Assembly (NCBI GenBank): GCA_030654695.1 | Contig: JAURWY010000005.1 | Coordinates: 31,799-95,798, forward strand | Direction: 5' to 3' | From: Polaromonas sp. | GTDB taxonomy: Bacteria > Pseudomonadota > Gammaproteobacteria > Burkholderiales > Burkholderiaceae_C | DNA length: 64,000 bases | Shown here: one piece after another, positions 50,650 through 58,650 of the stretch | Layout of the letters: each line of letters starts with the position of its first letter | Position numbering within the stretch: position 1 is the first letter of the stretch | Made by a program: the position numbers and the translations under genes | Notes under the pieces: model-generated | Database searches by the model: none | Told to the model about the DNA's origin: nothing | What the model saw: the letters and a program-made list of their open reading frames with translations, nothing else

Positions 50650-51909
50650 ATGACACCCACACCAGACACAGAGCAATCTCCAGTCACAGACAAGGTCAGA
50701 TCAGTTTCTGCCCTGAAAGGGGTACGGGTGATCGAACTCGGCACCTTTTTATCTGCGCCTTTTGCAGCCACCCTGCTGGCCGACTTTGGCGCGGATGTCC
50801 TCAAAATTGAGCTCCCCAAAGAAGGCGACCCGATGCGCACGTTGGGCTCTTTTCCGGAAGGTGGCGACACGAGCTATTGGTGGTCTTCGATTGGGCGGAA
50901 CAAGCGCTCCGTGGCCCTTGACATTCGCACACCCGAGGGGCGCGACATCCTTGGGCAACTGGTCGAGACGGCAGACATTCTGATCGAGAACTTTCGTCCG
51001 GGCACATTGACCCGCTGGGGCATCACGCCCGAATGGCTGACCGCACGGCGCCAAGACATCATCGTGGTTCACATCAGCGGCTATGGCCAAGATGGCCCGT
51101 GGCGCGACGTGCCAGGCTTTGACCGAAATGCACAAGCCTTCTCCGGACTGGCTTACCTCACGGGGGAAAAAGACACGGCACCGCAACAGGCCGGACTGCC
51201 CGTCTGCGATTTCAATGCCGGTTTGTGGGCAGCCTTCGGCGCCGTCACAGCGATGCTGGGCAAGGTACTGCACAAAGACAGCGTTGGCAACGACATTGAT
51301 CTGGCGCTGTATGAAACCATGATTCCTTTTTTAAAGGACGTCCCGATGCGCTACCGCCGTGAAGGCAAGGTGACGGAGCGCACGGGCAATACGCCGGACT
51401 ACGTTTCGCCTGGCGGTGCTTATCTGACGGGCAGTCAAGAATGGATCTTTGTCAGCGGCACGGGTGACCGGGTTTTCACCCGTCTAATGACCGTTGTCGG
51501 ACGCCCCGACATGCCTGACATGCCGATGTTCAAGCTGAACAAAGACCGGGTGACGCATCGCAAGTTAATCGATGACGTCATCAACGCATGGATGCAGCAA
51601 CGCAGCACCGACGAAGTCATTCAGGCGTTTCAAGATGCCGATGTGCCGGCTGTCAAGATCCAAAGCATCGCCGACCTGATGAATCACCCGCAAGTCTTGT
51701 CGCGCGGTAACTTCGTGGACATCCCGGACAGTGACCGCGGCGACGTCTGCCTGACGGCTCCCGTTCCGCGCTTGTCCCGCATGCCCGGCACGATCCGCTG
51801 GCCCGGGCAACGCTTGGGTGAATCCACCCAAGCAGTGCTTCAAGGCGAACTGCAATTGTCAGATGAAGTCATGGCGGACTTGCGCAGTCGCGGCATTGTT
51901 GGCCGCTGA
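50650..51909 (+). CDS. Class III CoA-transferase (CaiB/BaiF family)
   Basis: A 419-residue enzyme. KGVRVIELGTFLSAPFAATL opens the family fold; ADFGADVLKIELPKEGDPMR and NKRSVALDIRTPEGRDIL follow; the catalytic aspartate is expected in LPVCDFNAGLWAAFGAVTAM. It moves CoA between carboxylic acids (formyl-, succinyl-, acetyl-CoA as donors) and so activates the pathway acid. Own motif copy 34 bp upstream suggests a separate promoter after the MBL gene. Confidence 0.87.
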   Translation: MTPTPDTEQSPVTDKVRSVSALKGVRVIELGTFLSAPFAATLLADFGADVLKIELPKEGDPMRTLGSFPEGGDTSYWWSSIGRNKRSVALDIRTPEGRDILGQLVETADILIENFRPGTLTRWGITPEWLTARRQDIIVVHISGYGQDGPWRDVPGFDRNAQAFSGLAYLTGEKDTAPQQAGLPVCDFNAGLWAAFGAVTAMLGKVLHKDSVGNDIDLALYETMIPFLKDVPMRYRREGKVTERTGNTPDYVSPGGAYLTGSQEWIFVSGTGDRVFTRLMTVVGRPDMPDMPMFKLNKDRVTHRKLIDDVINAWMQQRSTDEVIQAFQDADVPAVKIQSIADLMNHPQVLSRGNFVDIPDSDRGDVCLTAPVPRLSRMPGTIRWPGQRLGESTQAVLQGELQLSDEVMADLRSRGIVGR

Positions 51910-51983
51910 TCGGCTCATTTTTTTCATCCTTTTTTGCAGAGTTGCAGCCAAGAAATGATTGACGGCCCTGCCAGCCCACAACA

Positions 51984-52000
51984 TAATAGGTAGACAATTA
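51984..52000. promoter_or_regulatory. 17-bp regulon motif, copy 3
   Basis: TAATAGGTAGACAATTA; its reverse complement differs from copy 1 (48345-48361) at one base of 17. It lies 50 bp before the GTG start of the lyase-like gene. Confidence 0.7.
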
Positions 52001-52049
52001 AAACTTGCATTTTGCAGCCGATCTAACAACGCCAGCCGGGAGTACATCT

Positions 52050-53165
52050 GTGAATTGGCCAACGGTTATTTACAACGAAGAAGTGATGCGAGAAGGCTTC
52101 GGTATCGAAGACGTGAGCATCCCTTTGCAAGCCCGGATTGACTTCCTCGACGCGCTGTCTGAGACCGGTCTGAAGCGCATCACAGTGGGCGCTTTTGTCA
52201 GCGCCAAGTTTGTGCCGCAAATGGCCTGCTTTGTAGAGTTACTCGACAAATTTCAGCCCAAGCCGGGTGTGATGTACCTGCCCTACATTCACAACCAAAA
52301 AGCCCGCAAACTGGCCGAACAACACGCCCCGCCGCTGACGGTCGAAGAAGATATCTTCACCGTGTTTCTGGACATCTGCGATGTACACCAGCGCCGTAAC
52401 GTCAACCGCTCTGTCGAGCACATCATGGCCACTTGGCCCGAAGCCATCCAAGACGCCCAAGCTCGGGGCATTCGAAAAGCCAGGATCGGTATCGGTTCCG
52501 CTTGGGGCTCTAACTTCATGGGTAAGTTTTCCAAGCAGTACCGGTTTTCGTTTCTCGAAAAACAGATGGCGTTGCTCAGCGACGCCGGCATTGCCATCGA
52601 AGAAATTGGCTTGCATGACTCGCAAAGCTGGTGCTTACCCCACGAGATGGAAGAAGACTTAGCGGAGATCAAACGCCGCTGGCCTGAAGTGCATCAGTTC
52701 CAGTTGCACATGCACAACGCCCGCGGCATGGCATTGCCCTCCATCTATGCCGCGTTGCGCACACTCGACAAGACCGACACCTTGATTCTTGAGGGCACGA
52801 TAGGTGGCATTGGCGGCGGCCAGTTCGGCGGCAATGGCCGGGCCTCAGGCATGGCTGCCACCGAAGACGTCATGCATATGTTGGAAGGCATGGGCATCGA
52901 GACGGGCGTTGACCTGGACAAGATCATCGAGTGCGTCTGGATGCTCGAAAAAATAATTGGCAGACCGGCTTACGGTTATGTCGCCAAGGCCGGTCCTCGT
53001 CCCACCAAGCCCGCAGACTTTTATGACCCCAACATGCCCGGCATCGAAAGTCTCGAAGCCGTGAAGCACTTCAAGTTTGGGCCACAAGCCTATGCCCATG
53101 AAGGTTCTTTCCCATGGACACAGCCCATCACGGGCCCGTATTTCAAAACCAACGACATCACCTAA
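52050..53165 (+). CDS. HMG-CoA-lyase-like DRE-TIM enzyme lacking the usual catalytic cysteine
   Basis: A 371-residue protein. The GTG at 52050 is chosen because CGGGAG ends seven bases upstream; an ATG frame to 52005 would cross that site. The fold is that of HMG-CoA lyase: EEVMREGFG (Arg14, with Glu15 in place of Asp), GAFVSAKFVPQMA, and the metal pair His220-x-His222 in LHMHNARGMALP. The lyase signature loop, normally with CPYA and GNVATED, reads GGIGGGQFGGNGRASGMAA (about 252-270): no Cys, and Met where the Asn ligand is expected. It may cleave or form a C-C bond in another CoA ester. Neighbours are CoA-transferase and acyl-CoA dehydrogenase. Confidence 0.82.
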   Translation: MNWPTVIYNEEVMREGFGIEDVSIPLQARIDFLDALSETGLKRITVGAFVSAKFVPQMACFVELLDKFQPKPGVMYLPYIHNQKARKLAEQHAPPLTVEEDIFTVFLDICDVHQRRNVNRSVEHIMATWPEAIQDAQARGIRKARIGIGSAWGSNFMGKFSKQYRFSFLEKQMALLSDAGIAIEEIGLHDSQSWCLPHEMEEDLAEIKRRWPEVHQFQLHMHNARGMALPSIYAALRTLDKTDTLILEGTIGGIGGGQFGGNGRASGMAATEDVMHMLEGMGIETGVDLDKIIECVWMLEKIIGRPAYGYVAKAGPRPTKPADFYDPNMPGIESLEAVKHFKFGPQAYAHEGSFPWTQPITGPYFKTNDIT

Positions 53166-53189
53166 ACCGTCAACACAAGGACAAAATAA

Positions 53190-54335
53190 ATGAACTTCGA
53201 TTTAACGGAAGACCAAGTGGCCATTCGCGACTCGGTGCGCAAATACGCAGAGGCCGAACTGATGCCCAACTACCAGCGTTGGGACCGAACGGGTGAGTTC
53301 TTGTCTAAGGACTTCATCGACAAACTCGTCAACATGGGATTGCTGCGCCTGCGTCTGCCTGAAGCTTACGGCGGTCAGGGCTACTCCTTTGTGGACTGTG
53401 GCATTGTGTGCGAAGAAATCGGCCGTTGCGACCACCAAATTCGCTACATCATCTCTAACGCCATTCACTTGGGCGAGATGGCTTCTTCCATGCACCCCGA
53501 CCTGCAAGCCGAATGGATTCCCCGCATCGCCAATGGCGAGATGATGTCACTGGCCTTCACTGAACCGCGCGGTGGTGCGGACGCCGGCAACATCACGACC
53601 AAGGCTGTCAAAGATGGCGACGACTACATTCTGAACGGCGAAAAAACCAGCATCACCTTCACCGGCGTGTCCAAAGTGGTGTTTGTGTCGGCACGCACTG
53701 GCGGCCCCGGCCCCCGCGGCTTGTCGTTCTTCTTGGTGCCAACCGACACACCCGGCGTCTCGACCTCCAACTTCGAACGCATGGGCCAGCGACTGGATCG
53801 TGGCGGCAGCTTCTTTTTTGACAATGTGCGCATCCCTGCGCGCAACATGATCGGCAAAGAAAACGAAGGCTTCATCTGGGCCATGACCATCATTGGCTAC
53901 AACCGCAATTTTGTGCCACTTGCCTGCATCGGCGCTGCACAAAAGTCGTTGGACGAAACCATGGCATACCTCAAGACGCGCCAGATCATGGGCAAATCGG
54001 CGACCAAATGGCAAGGTGTCGCCAACGAACTGGCCACTGAAGCCACCAAGCTCGAAGCCGCCCGCTTGCTCTGCTACCGCGCTCTGTCACTGAAGGACCA
54101 AGGCAAACGCCATGACGCTGAATCGTCCATGGCGAAATGGTGGGGCGTGAAAACGGCTAACGAAGCGCTCTACACCTGCATGCGGCTGAACGGCCACTAC
54201 GGTTGGGCCAAAGATTTGCCACACGAACAACGGCTGCGCGATTGCTTGGGCATGGAATCCGCAGACGGTCCACGCGAAGTTCATCTGGGCATCATCGCCC
54301 GCGATTTGCTCGGCAAAGAATTTGCACCGTTCTGA
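53190..54335 (+). CDS. Acyl-CoA dehydrogenase
   Basis: A 381-residue flavoprotein: MNFDLTEDQVAIRDSVRKYA N-terminal helices, LAFTEPRGGADAGNITTKAV flavin/substrate segment, and C-terminal helical domain with GHYGWAKDLPHEQRLRD. By alignment the catalytic base would be the Glu in LGMESADGPREVHLG. Unusual replacement of the common GTxEIQ by SADGPREVHLG suggests a special substrate. 24 bp after the lyase-like gene, 5 bp before the racemase gene; FAD and ETF-linked. Confidence 0.9.
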   Translation: MNFDLTEDQVAIRDSVRKYAEAELMPNYQRWDRTGEFLSKDFIDKLVNMGLLRLRLPEAYGGQGYSFVDCGIVCEEIGRCDHQIRYIISNAIHLGEMASSMHPDLQAEWIPRIANGEMMSLAFTEPRGGADAGNITTKAVKDGDDYILNGEKTSITFTGVSKVVFVSARTGGPGPRGLSFFLVPTDTPGVSTSNFERMGQRLDRGGSFFFDNVRIPARNMIGKENEGFIWAMTIIGYNRNFVPLACIGAAQKSLDETMAYLKTRQIMGKSATKWQGVANELATEATKLEAARLLCYRALSLKDQGKRHDAESSMAKWWGVKTANEALYTCMRLNGHYGWAKDLPHEQRLRDCLGMESADGPREVHLGIIARDLLGKEFAPF

Positions 54336-54340
54336 CAACC

Positions 54341-55477
54341 ATGGGCCCTCTACATGGCTTGAAAGTCATCGAGTTGGCAGGCATTGGACCCGGTCCGATG
54401 GCTGCCATGCTGTTGGCTGATTTGGGCGCCACAGTCCTGCGTGTCGACAGAAAAGAACCGGCATCCCTCGGGGTGCCACGGCCCATGCGATTCGATCTGT
54501 TGTTGCGCAATCGGCGCTCTGTGCCGGTCGACTTGAAGCACGCACCCTCGGTTGAATTCGTGCTGGACTTGATTGCCCGTTCAGATGTGCTGATTGAGGG
54601 CTTCAGACCCGGTGTCACCGAACGACTTGGATTGGGGCCCGACGTCTGCCTTGAAAGAAATCCGAAGCTCATTTACGGGCGCATCACGGGTTGGGGGCAA
54701 GACGGACCGCTGGCGCAAACGGTCGGCCACGACATCAACTACATCGCCCTCACAGGTGCGCTACACGCCATGGGGCGCGCAGGGCAGCCACCGTCTGTGC
54801 CGATCAATTTGGTCGGTGATTTCGCCGGCGGTTCCCTGTACTTGGTCATGGGCATTCTCGCTGCGCTGCATGAGATGAAAACCTCAGGAAAAGGCCAAGT
54901 GGTCGATGCCGCCATCGTCGACGGCGTTGCGTCCCTGATGACGCAGCCACATGGCACATTTGCAGCGGGCATGATGACCACCGAACGCGGCACCAACATC
55001 ACAGACTCCGGCGCCCCGTTCTACGATGTTTACGAATGTGCCGATGGTCAATGGGTCTCGCTGGGTTCGGTTGAAAAGAAGTTTTATGCACAAGCCCTGC
55101 AGATTTTGGGACTTGACGTGCTGCTCGCTGACCAATGGAAAAAAGAGACTTGGCCGGCGGTCAAAGTCAACATTGGGAAAAAATTCAAGACCCAGACCCG
55201 CGACGAATGGGCTCGCCTGTTTGAAGGAACTGAGTCTTGCTTTGCTCCGGTACTCACGCTGGATGAAGCGCCGCAGCATCCGCACCTTCAAGAACGCGGC
55301 ACCTACGTCGAAGTTGACGGCGTCACACAACCGGCACCGGCACCTCGGTTTAGCCGAACCGTCCCGGCAATACCACTGCCTTTCAGACCCTGGAGCGCAG
55401 CGGAAGCCGAGGATATTTTGGGTCCATGGCTGAGTCATACGGAAATCAAGACCGCTCAACAGAATGGCTTTTTTTAA
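54341..55477 (+). CDS. Alpha-methylacyl-CoA racemase-like CaiB/BaiF protein
   Basis: A 378-residue protein from the ATG at 54341, five bases after the acyl-CoA dehydrogenase stop. The three catalytic positions of bacterial alpha-methylacyl-CoA racemases are present: His in TVGHDINYIALTG, Asp in NLVGDFAGGSLYL, and Glu in LGSVEKKFY. So it is likely a true 2-methylacyl-CoA racemase rather than a transferase. A racemase with a dehydrogenase and CoA-transferase implies a 2-methyl-branched acyl-CoA intermediate. Last gene of the plus arm. Confidence 0.87.
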   Translation: MGPLHGLKVIELAGIGPGPMAAMLLADLGATVLRVDRKEPASLGVPRPMRFDLLLRNRRSVPVDLKHAPSVEFVLDLIARSDVLIEGFRPGVTERLGLGPDVCLERNPKLIYGRITGWGQDGPLAQTVGHDINYIALTGALHAMGRAGQPPSVPINLVGDFAGGSLYLVMGILAALHEMKTSGKGQVVDAAIVDGVASLMTQPHGTFAAGMMTTERGTNITDSGAPFYDVYECADGQWVSLGSVEKKFYAQALQILGLDVLLADQWKKETWPAVKVNIGKKFKTQTRDEWARLFEGTESCFAPVLTLDEAPQHPHLQERGTYVEVDGVTQPAPAPRFSRTVPAIPLPFRPWSAAEAEDILGPWLSHTEIKTAQQNGFF

Positions 55478-55539
55478 AAAGCATTTGGGGCAATCGCAAC
55501 GTTTGTAGCACTTGGGCGGGAAACTGCGCCGCCTTCAAG

Positions 55540-55574
55540 CATAATCGGGGGTTGCAAGTGGTTAAACACTTGCA
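55540..55574 (+). promoter_or_regulatory. Promoter -10 and 5'-end hairpin of the RNA-binding protein gene
   Basis: CATAAT at 55540-55545 is a good -10; no clear -35 was found. Transcription would start near 55552, at the base of a perfect hairpin, TGCAAGTG (55553-55560), loop GTTAAA, CACTTGCA (55567-55574). The leader is then about 130 nt, long for this genome and typical of genes for cold-induced RNA-binding proteins. Confidence 0.5.
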
Positions 55575-55681
55575 GTGGTTAGGTGATCGGTCAGTTTCGC
55601 GCGCTACAGCGGTACGTTTGAAGATTTGTTGTGCTTTCGGGACCCCATCGCTTTTGTTTTATGTATTTTTGAGGAGTCCCC

Positions 55682-56083
55682 ATGGGCAATAAACTTTACG
55701 TCGGCAACCTGCCGTACACAGTGCGTGATGAAGATCTGCAACAGTCTTTTGGCGCGTTTGGTTCTATCACCAGCGCAAAAGTCATGATGGAACGCGACAC
55801 CGGTCGCTCCAAAGGCTTTGGCTTTGTGGAAATGGGCAGCGATGCCGAAGCACAAGCTGCAATCGCCGGCATGAACGGCCAGTCACTTGGCGGCCGTAGC
55901 ATCACAGTCAACGAAGCCCGTCCGATGGAGGCACGTCCTCCACGTACCGGCGGCTTCGGCGGCGGTGGTGGCGGTTACGGCGGTGGCGGCGATCGTTCCG
56001 GCGGTGGCGGTTACGGCGGTGGTGGCGATCGTTCCGGCGGTGGCGGCTACGGTGGTGGCGGCGGCGGTCGCGGCGGCTACTAA
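55682..56083 (+). CDS. Glycine-rich RNA-binding protein with one RRM
   Basis: A 133-residue protein. Residues 1-80 are an RRM: RNP2 KLYVGNLPY and RNP1 KGFGFVEM are both complete. The C-terminal ~45 residues are a glycine-rich tail built of a 12-residue unit GGYGGGGDRSGG repeated. This is the cyanobacterial/proteobacterial Rbp type, a putative RNA chaperone often induced by cold. GAGGAGTCCCC precedes the ATG. Ends before a strong terminator. Confidence 0.92.
   Translation: MGNKLYVGNLPYTVRDEDLQQSFGAFGSITSAKVMMERDTGRSKGFGFVEMGSDAEAQAAIAGMNGQSLGGRSITVNEARPMEARPPRTGGFGGGGGGYGGGGDRSGGGGYGGGGDRSGGGGYGGGGGGRGGY
55976..56050 (+). repeat. 36-bp in-frame tandem repeat in the glycine-rich tail
   Basis: Two units (55976-56011 and 56012-56047) plus the beginning of a third, each coding for 12 residues with Tyr, Asp-Arg-Ser and glycines. 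The units are nearly identical at the DNA level, so the repeat number may vary between strains. Confidence 0.75.
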
Positions 56084-56126
56084 GCCCTGCTAACCCACTG
56101 ACTCAGCCTTGCGCTGAGCCCAGCTC

Positions 56127-56164
56127 AAAAGGCTTCAAAACTTCGGTTTTGGAGCCTTTTTCCG
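56127..56164. terminator. Rho-independent terminator of the RNA-binding protein gene
   Basis: AAAAGGCTTCAAAAC and GTTTTGGAGCCTTTTT form a long stem closed by TTCG, with one mismatch, and a T-run on the plus strand. The other strand has four T, so it may also serve the convergent gene at 56197. A smaller hairpin (CTCAGC-cttgc-GCTGAG, 56102-56118) precedes it. Confidence 0.9.
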
Positions 56165-56196
56165 TTGCAGGCATGAACAAGCCTTCAGGAAACCAT

Positions 56197-56793
56197 TCAA
56201 TCGCCTGCCCTCCCCAGCTTGCGCAACTTGGCCAGCCACTTGTCCATCTCTTCAAACCCATCCCCAGGCTTGCCGACGCGCCCAATCAAAGTCTCGTGAA
56301 TCGGCCCGATACCGATGAAACCCAAGATATTGCGCTCCAGTGACTTCAAACTGTGAGCACGAAAATACCAACGATAAACCAAAGCAGGCATCCCCATGGT
56401 GACAACCACCCGGGCTGAACGCCCTGTCAGAGCCTTGTGTCCGAACGGGTTATCGCCCTCCGCACTGAAGGCAAAACCGGGACGCGCAACTTGTTCCAAA
56501 AAGCCTTTGACGAGGGCCGGCATGTCGCCCAGCCACAACGGGAAGATCAGCACCAAATGTTCCGCCCAAGCGATGTTGGCCTGCGCCTTGGCCAGTGGCG
56601 GCGGCAAACTTCCGTGCTCCCATTCCGCTTGACTCTTGAGCAAAGGAAAGTCGAGCTTGGCCAACACCGCGCGCCGCACCTCATGACCAGTCTCGTGAGC
56701 GCCCTCCGCATAAGCATCGGCCAGCGCATGGCAGAGATGCCGGACTGACGCATCTGGATGGCCCTCAATCAGGAGAATTTTTTTACCCGGCAT
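56197..56793 (-). CDS. NAD(P)H dehydrogenase (quinone)-like flavodoxin-fold protein
   Basis: A 198-residue protein of the NQO1/KefF/MdaB family. KKILLIEGHPDASVRHLCHAL is the FMN-phosphate strand-loop, PLWLGDMPALVKGFLEQVA the second FMN segment, and VVVTMGMPALVYRWYF the third. It would reduce quinones or electrophiles by two electrons. Its upstream 120 bp is homologous to the mgtA leader, suggesting shared oxygen or stress control. Confidence 0.82.
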   Translation of the reverse strand: MPGKKILLIEGHPDASVRHLCHALADAYAEGAHETGHEVRRAVLAKLDFPLLKSQAEWEHGSLPPPLAKAQANIAWAEHLVLIFPLWLGDMPALVKGFLEQVARPGFAFSAEGDNPFGHKALTGRSARVVVTMGMPALVYRWYFRAHSLKSLERNILGFIGIGPIHETLIGRVGKPGDGFEEMDKWLAKLRKLGRAGD

Positions 56794-56915
56794 GGCAGCT
56801 TCCTTTCAAGCGTGCCACAGCTTCGAATGGTTCAGAGACTCTCGCGGCCCGCCGTCCACCCTGGTTTGTGCACGCCAGCACCGGCATTAGACGTGCGTCA
56901 AAACCAGCGCAGATG
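56794..56915 (-). repeat. Quinone-reductase leader, homologous to the mgtA leader
   Basis: Counterpart of 40073-40195 in the same orientation. The FNR box of the mgtA copy corresponds here to TTAGACGTGCGTCAA (56887-56901), with one intact-looking half GTCAA and a one-base length change, so oxygen control may have decayed or changed. The remainder of the gap to 56973 shows no gene. Confidence 0.65.
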
Positions 56916-56973
56916 GTCGGCCGAAGCGGCGTCACATCGGGCCTCTCGCCTACATCTGATGAAGCTGAACGGC

Positions 56974-58548
56974 TCAGCCCACCGCAGCCAGTGCGCGCAC
57001 CGGTTTGTCCAGCCGTGCTGCCGATAAATACTGCTGCCGGTAAATTTCAAAAGGCATGGTGTCAGCGGCTTCGATTTTTTTCTGATCGGCCACCGACTGC
57101 GCGCTCATGCGAAGCAAGCGGTCTTGCTGCTCGGCCGACCACGGCATGTCCAACAGCAAGGCTTGCGTCTTGGCGGATTGGTCACGCACGAAGGCGACGA
57201 ACGAGTTGTCAAAGCCCTGCATGGCGTTCAGCACGCGGGCAGAAGGCAAGGTCTCAGGTTGCTGCAAAGCGGCGCTGGCGGCAGCCAGCGCGCGACTGTA
57301 GCGGTCTGTTTCATGGGTAGCGTCCAGCGTGGCCGCCAGCGGTGCGCAAGCGGCCACCAATTCAGCGCCCCAAGTCGTCAAGCTGACCTCTTGGCCATCC
57401 CGTTCAAGTTGCAGACCTGGCTCACGCCCGCGCGCGGCGGTACGGTGCTGGTTGCGCGCTAACTCGGCAATTTCAGCCGGGGAATCAGGCGGGCTGTTGG
57501 TCTGCAAACAGTGCAGCAAAAACACATCCAGAAAATCCATGGTCTCGGCTTTGATGCCCACCGGCACAAAAGGATCGAGGTCCATCAACCGCACTTCAAT
57601 GTATTCAACGCCACGCTCACGCAACGCATGGAGTGGCCGCTCACCCGGGAAAATCACGCGCTTCGGGCGGATGGTGCCGTAAAACTCATTCTCAATTTGC
57701 AGCAAGGTGTCACCCAACTGGTTGTAGTCGCCGCCCGGGTTGCGAATGCCGACGCCTTCGTAGGCAGGATAAGGCCGCGTCAGCGCATCGGCCAAAGACG
57801 CGGCATAACCTTCCAAGCTGTTGTAGCTGACCGCCAGCGAAGACTGCGCATCGCTTTGATACCCCAGTCGCCCCATGCGCAGCGACGTGCCATACGGCAT
57901 GTACTTGGTGTTGGCAGATAACTTCTGCAGCTCGTGCTGACGCCCGGCCACAAAACTGGAACACACCGCCGGTGATGCACCAAACAGATACAGCAGCAAA
58001 AACGCATGACGCCTGAAATTACGGATCAACCCGAAATACGCTTCGCTCGACACACCAGGCAAAGACCAGTTGTAGTGAATGCCAGAAATCGTCTGCATGC
58101 GGCGGCCGTAGCGGTGGCTCAAGCCCATGCGGTAAATACTTTTGGCGCGGCCGACATTGGACGAGCCAAAACGCGCGATAGGAATGGTTTCATCCGTTGG
58201 CAGGCCGCAGGGCATGCTCGAGACCCACAGCATCTCGTCACCGGCTTCTTGCATCACACGGTAAGTGAACTGATGCATCTCGGTCAACTCAGCCAGCGTG
58301 CTGGCGGCATCAGCGTGGACGCCCGTGACCAGCTCCAGCTGGGACTCACTGAAGTCCGTGGTGATGTGGGGGTGCGTCAGGGCCGAACCAAGCGCCGCAG
58401 GGTGCGGCGTCAACGCCAATGCACCACTGGGTTGCGCGCGCAGGCTTTCTTTTTCAATACCGCGCCCCATGCCTTTGAGCCGGGCGGGTGTCAGGTCTTT
58501 CAGCAAAGCGTCCGAAAGCTGTCCGGCCGTGGCCTGCAACTGGGTCAT
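56974..58548 (-). CDS. gshA: Glutamate-cysteine ligase (E. coli type)
   Basis: A 524-residue enzyme from the ATG at 58548 (MTQLQATAGQLSDALL), with GAGGAA about nine bases upstream; a 33-codon extension lacks conserved residues. GMGRGIEKESLR, TTDFSESQLELVTG, LWVSSMPCGLP, GLSHRYGRRMQTISGIHYN and IRNPGGDYNQLGDTLLQIENE (given in parts) are the class I GshA motifs. First step of glutathione synthesis, ATP-dependent. Independent housekeeping gene. Confidence 0.95.
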   Translation of the reverse strand: MTQLQATAGQLSDALLKDLTPARLKGMGRGIEKESLRAQPSGALALTPHPAALGSALTHPHITTDFSESQLELVTGVHADAASTLAELTEMHQFTYRVMQEAGDEMLWVSSMPCGLPTDETIPIARFGSSNVGRAKSIYRMGLSHRYGRRMQTISGIHYNWSLPGVSSEAYFGLIRNFRRHAFLLLYLFGASPAVCSSFVAGRQHELQKLSANTKYMPYGTSLRMGRLGYQSDAQSSLAVSYNSLEGYAASLADALTRPYPAYEGVGIRNPGGDYNQLGDTLLQIENEFYGTIRPKRVIFPGERPLHALRERGVEYIEVRLMDLDPFVPVGIKAETMDFLDVFLLHCLQTNSPPDSPAEIAELARNQHRTAARGREPGLQLERDGQEVSLTTWGAELVAACAPLAATLDATHETDRYSRALAAASAALQQPETLPSARVLNAMQGFDNSFVAFVRDQSAKTQALLLDMPWSAEQQDRLLRMSAQSVADQKKIEAADTMPFEIYRQQYLSAARLDKPVRALAAVG

Positions 58549-58650
58549 ATTCTGGATTCCTCTGATTCTTATTTTTCGAGACTGCACGCTATCACAGGCT
58601 GGCCAATTTTGCTGACCAAGGTCAAGCGGCAGCTCATGCAACGGCAAGCT

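Noticed and set aside
54203..54340. 46-codon N-terminal extension of the methylacyl-CoA racemase gene
   Set aside because: It lies wholly inside the acyl-CoA dehydrogenase gene in another frame; the family start is at the ATG at 54341.
55960..56080. Short GGC-rich tandem units as a CRISPR-like or satellite array
   Set aside because: They are in-frame glycine-rich coding repeats of the RNA-binding protein with no spacers.
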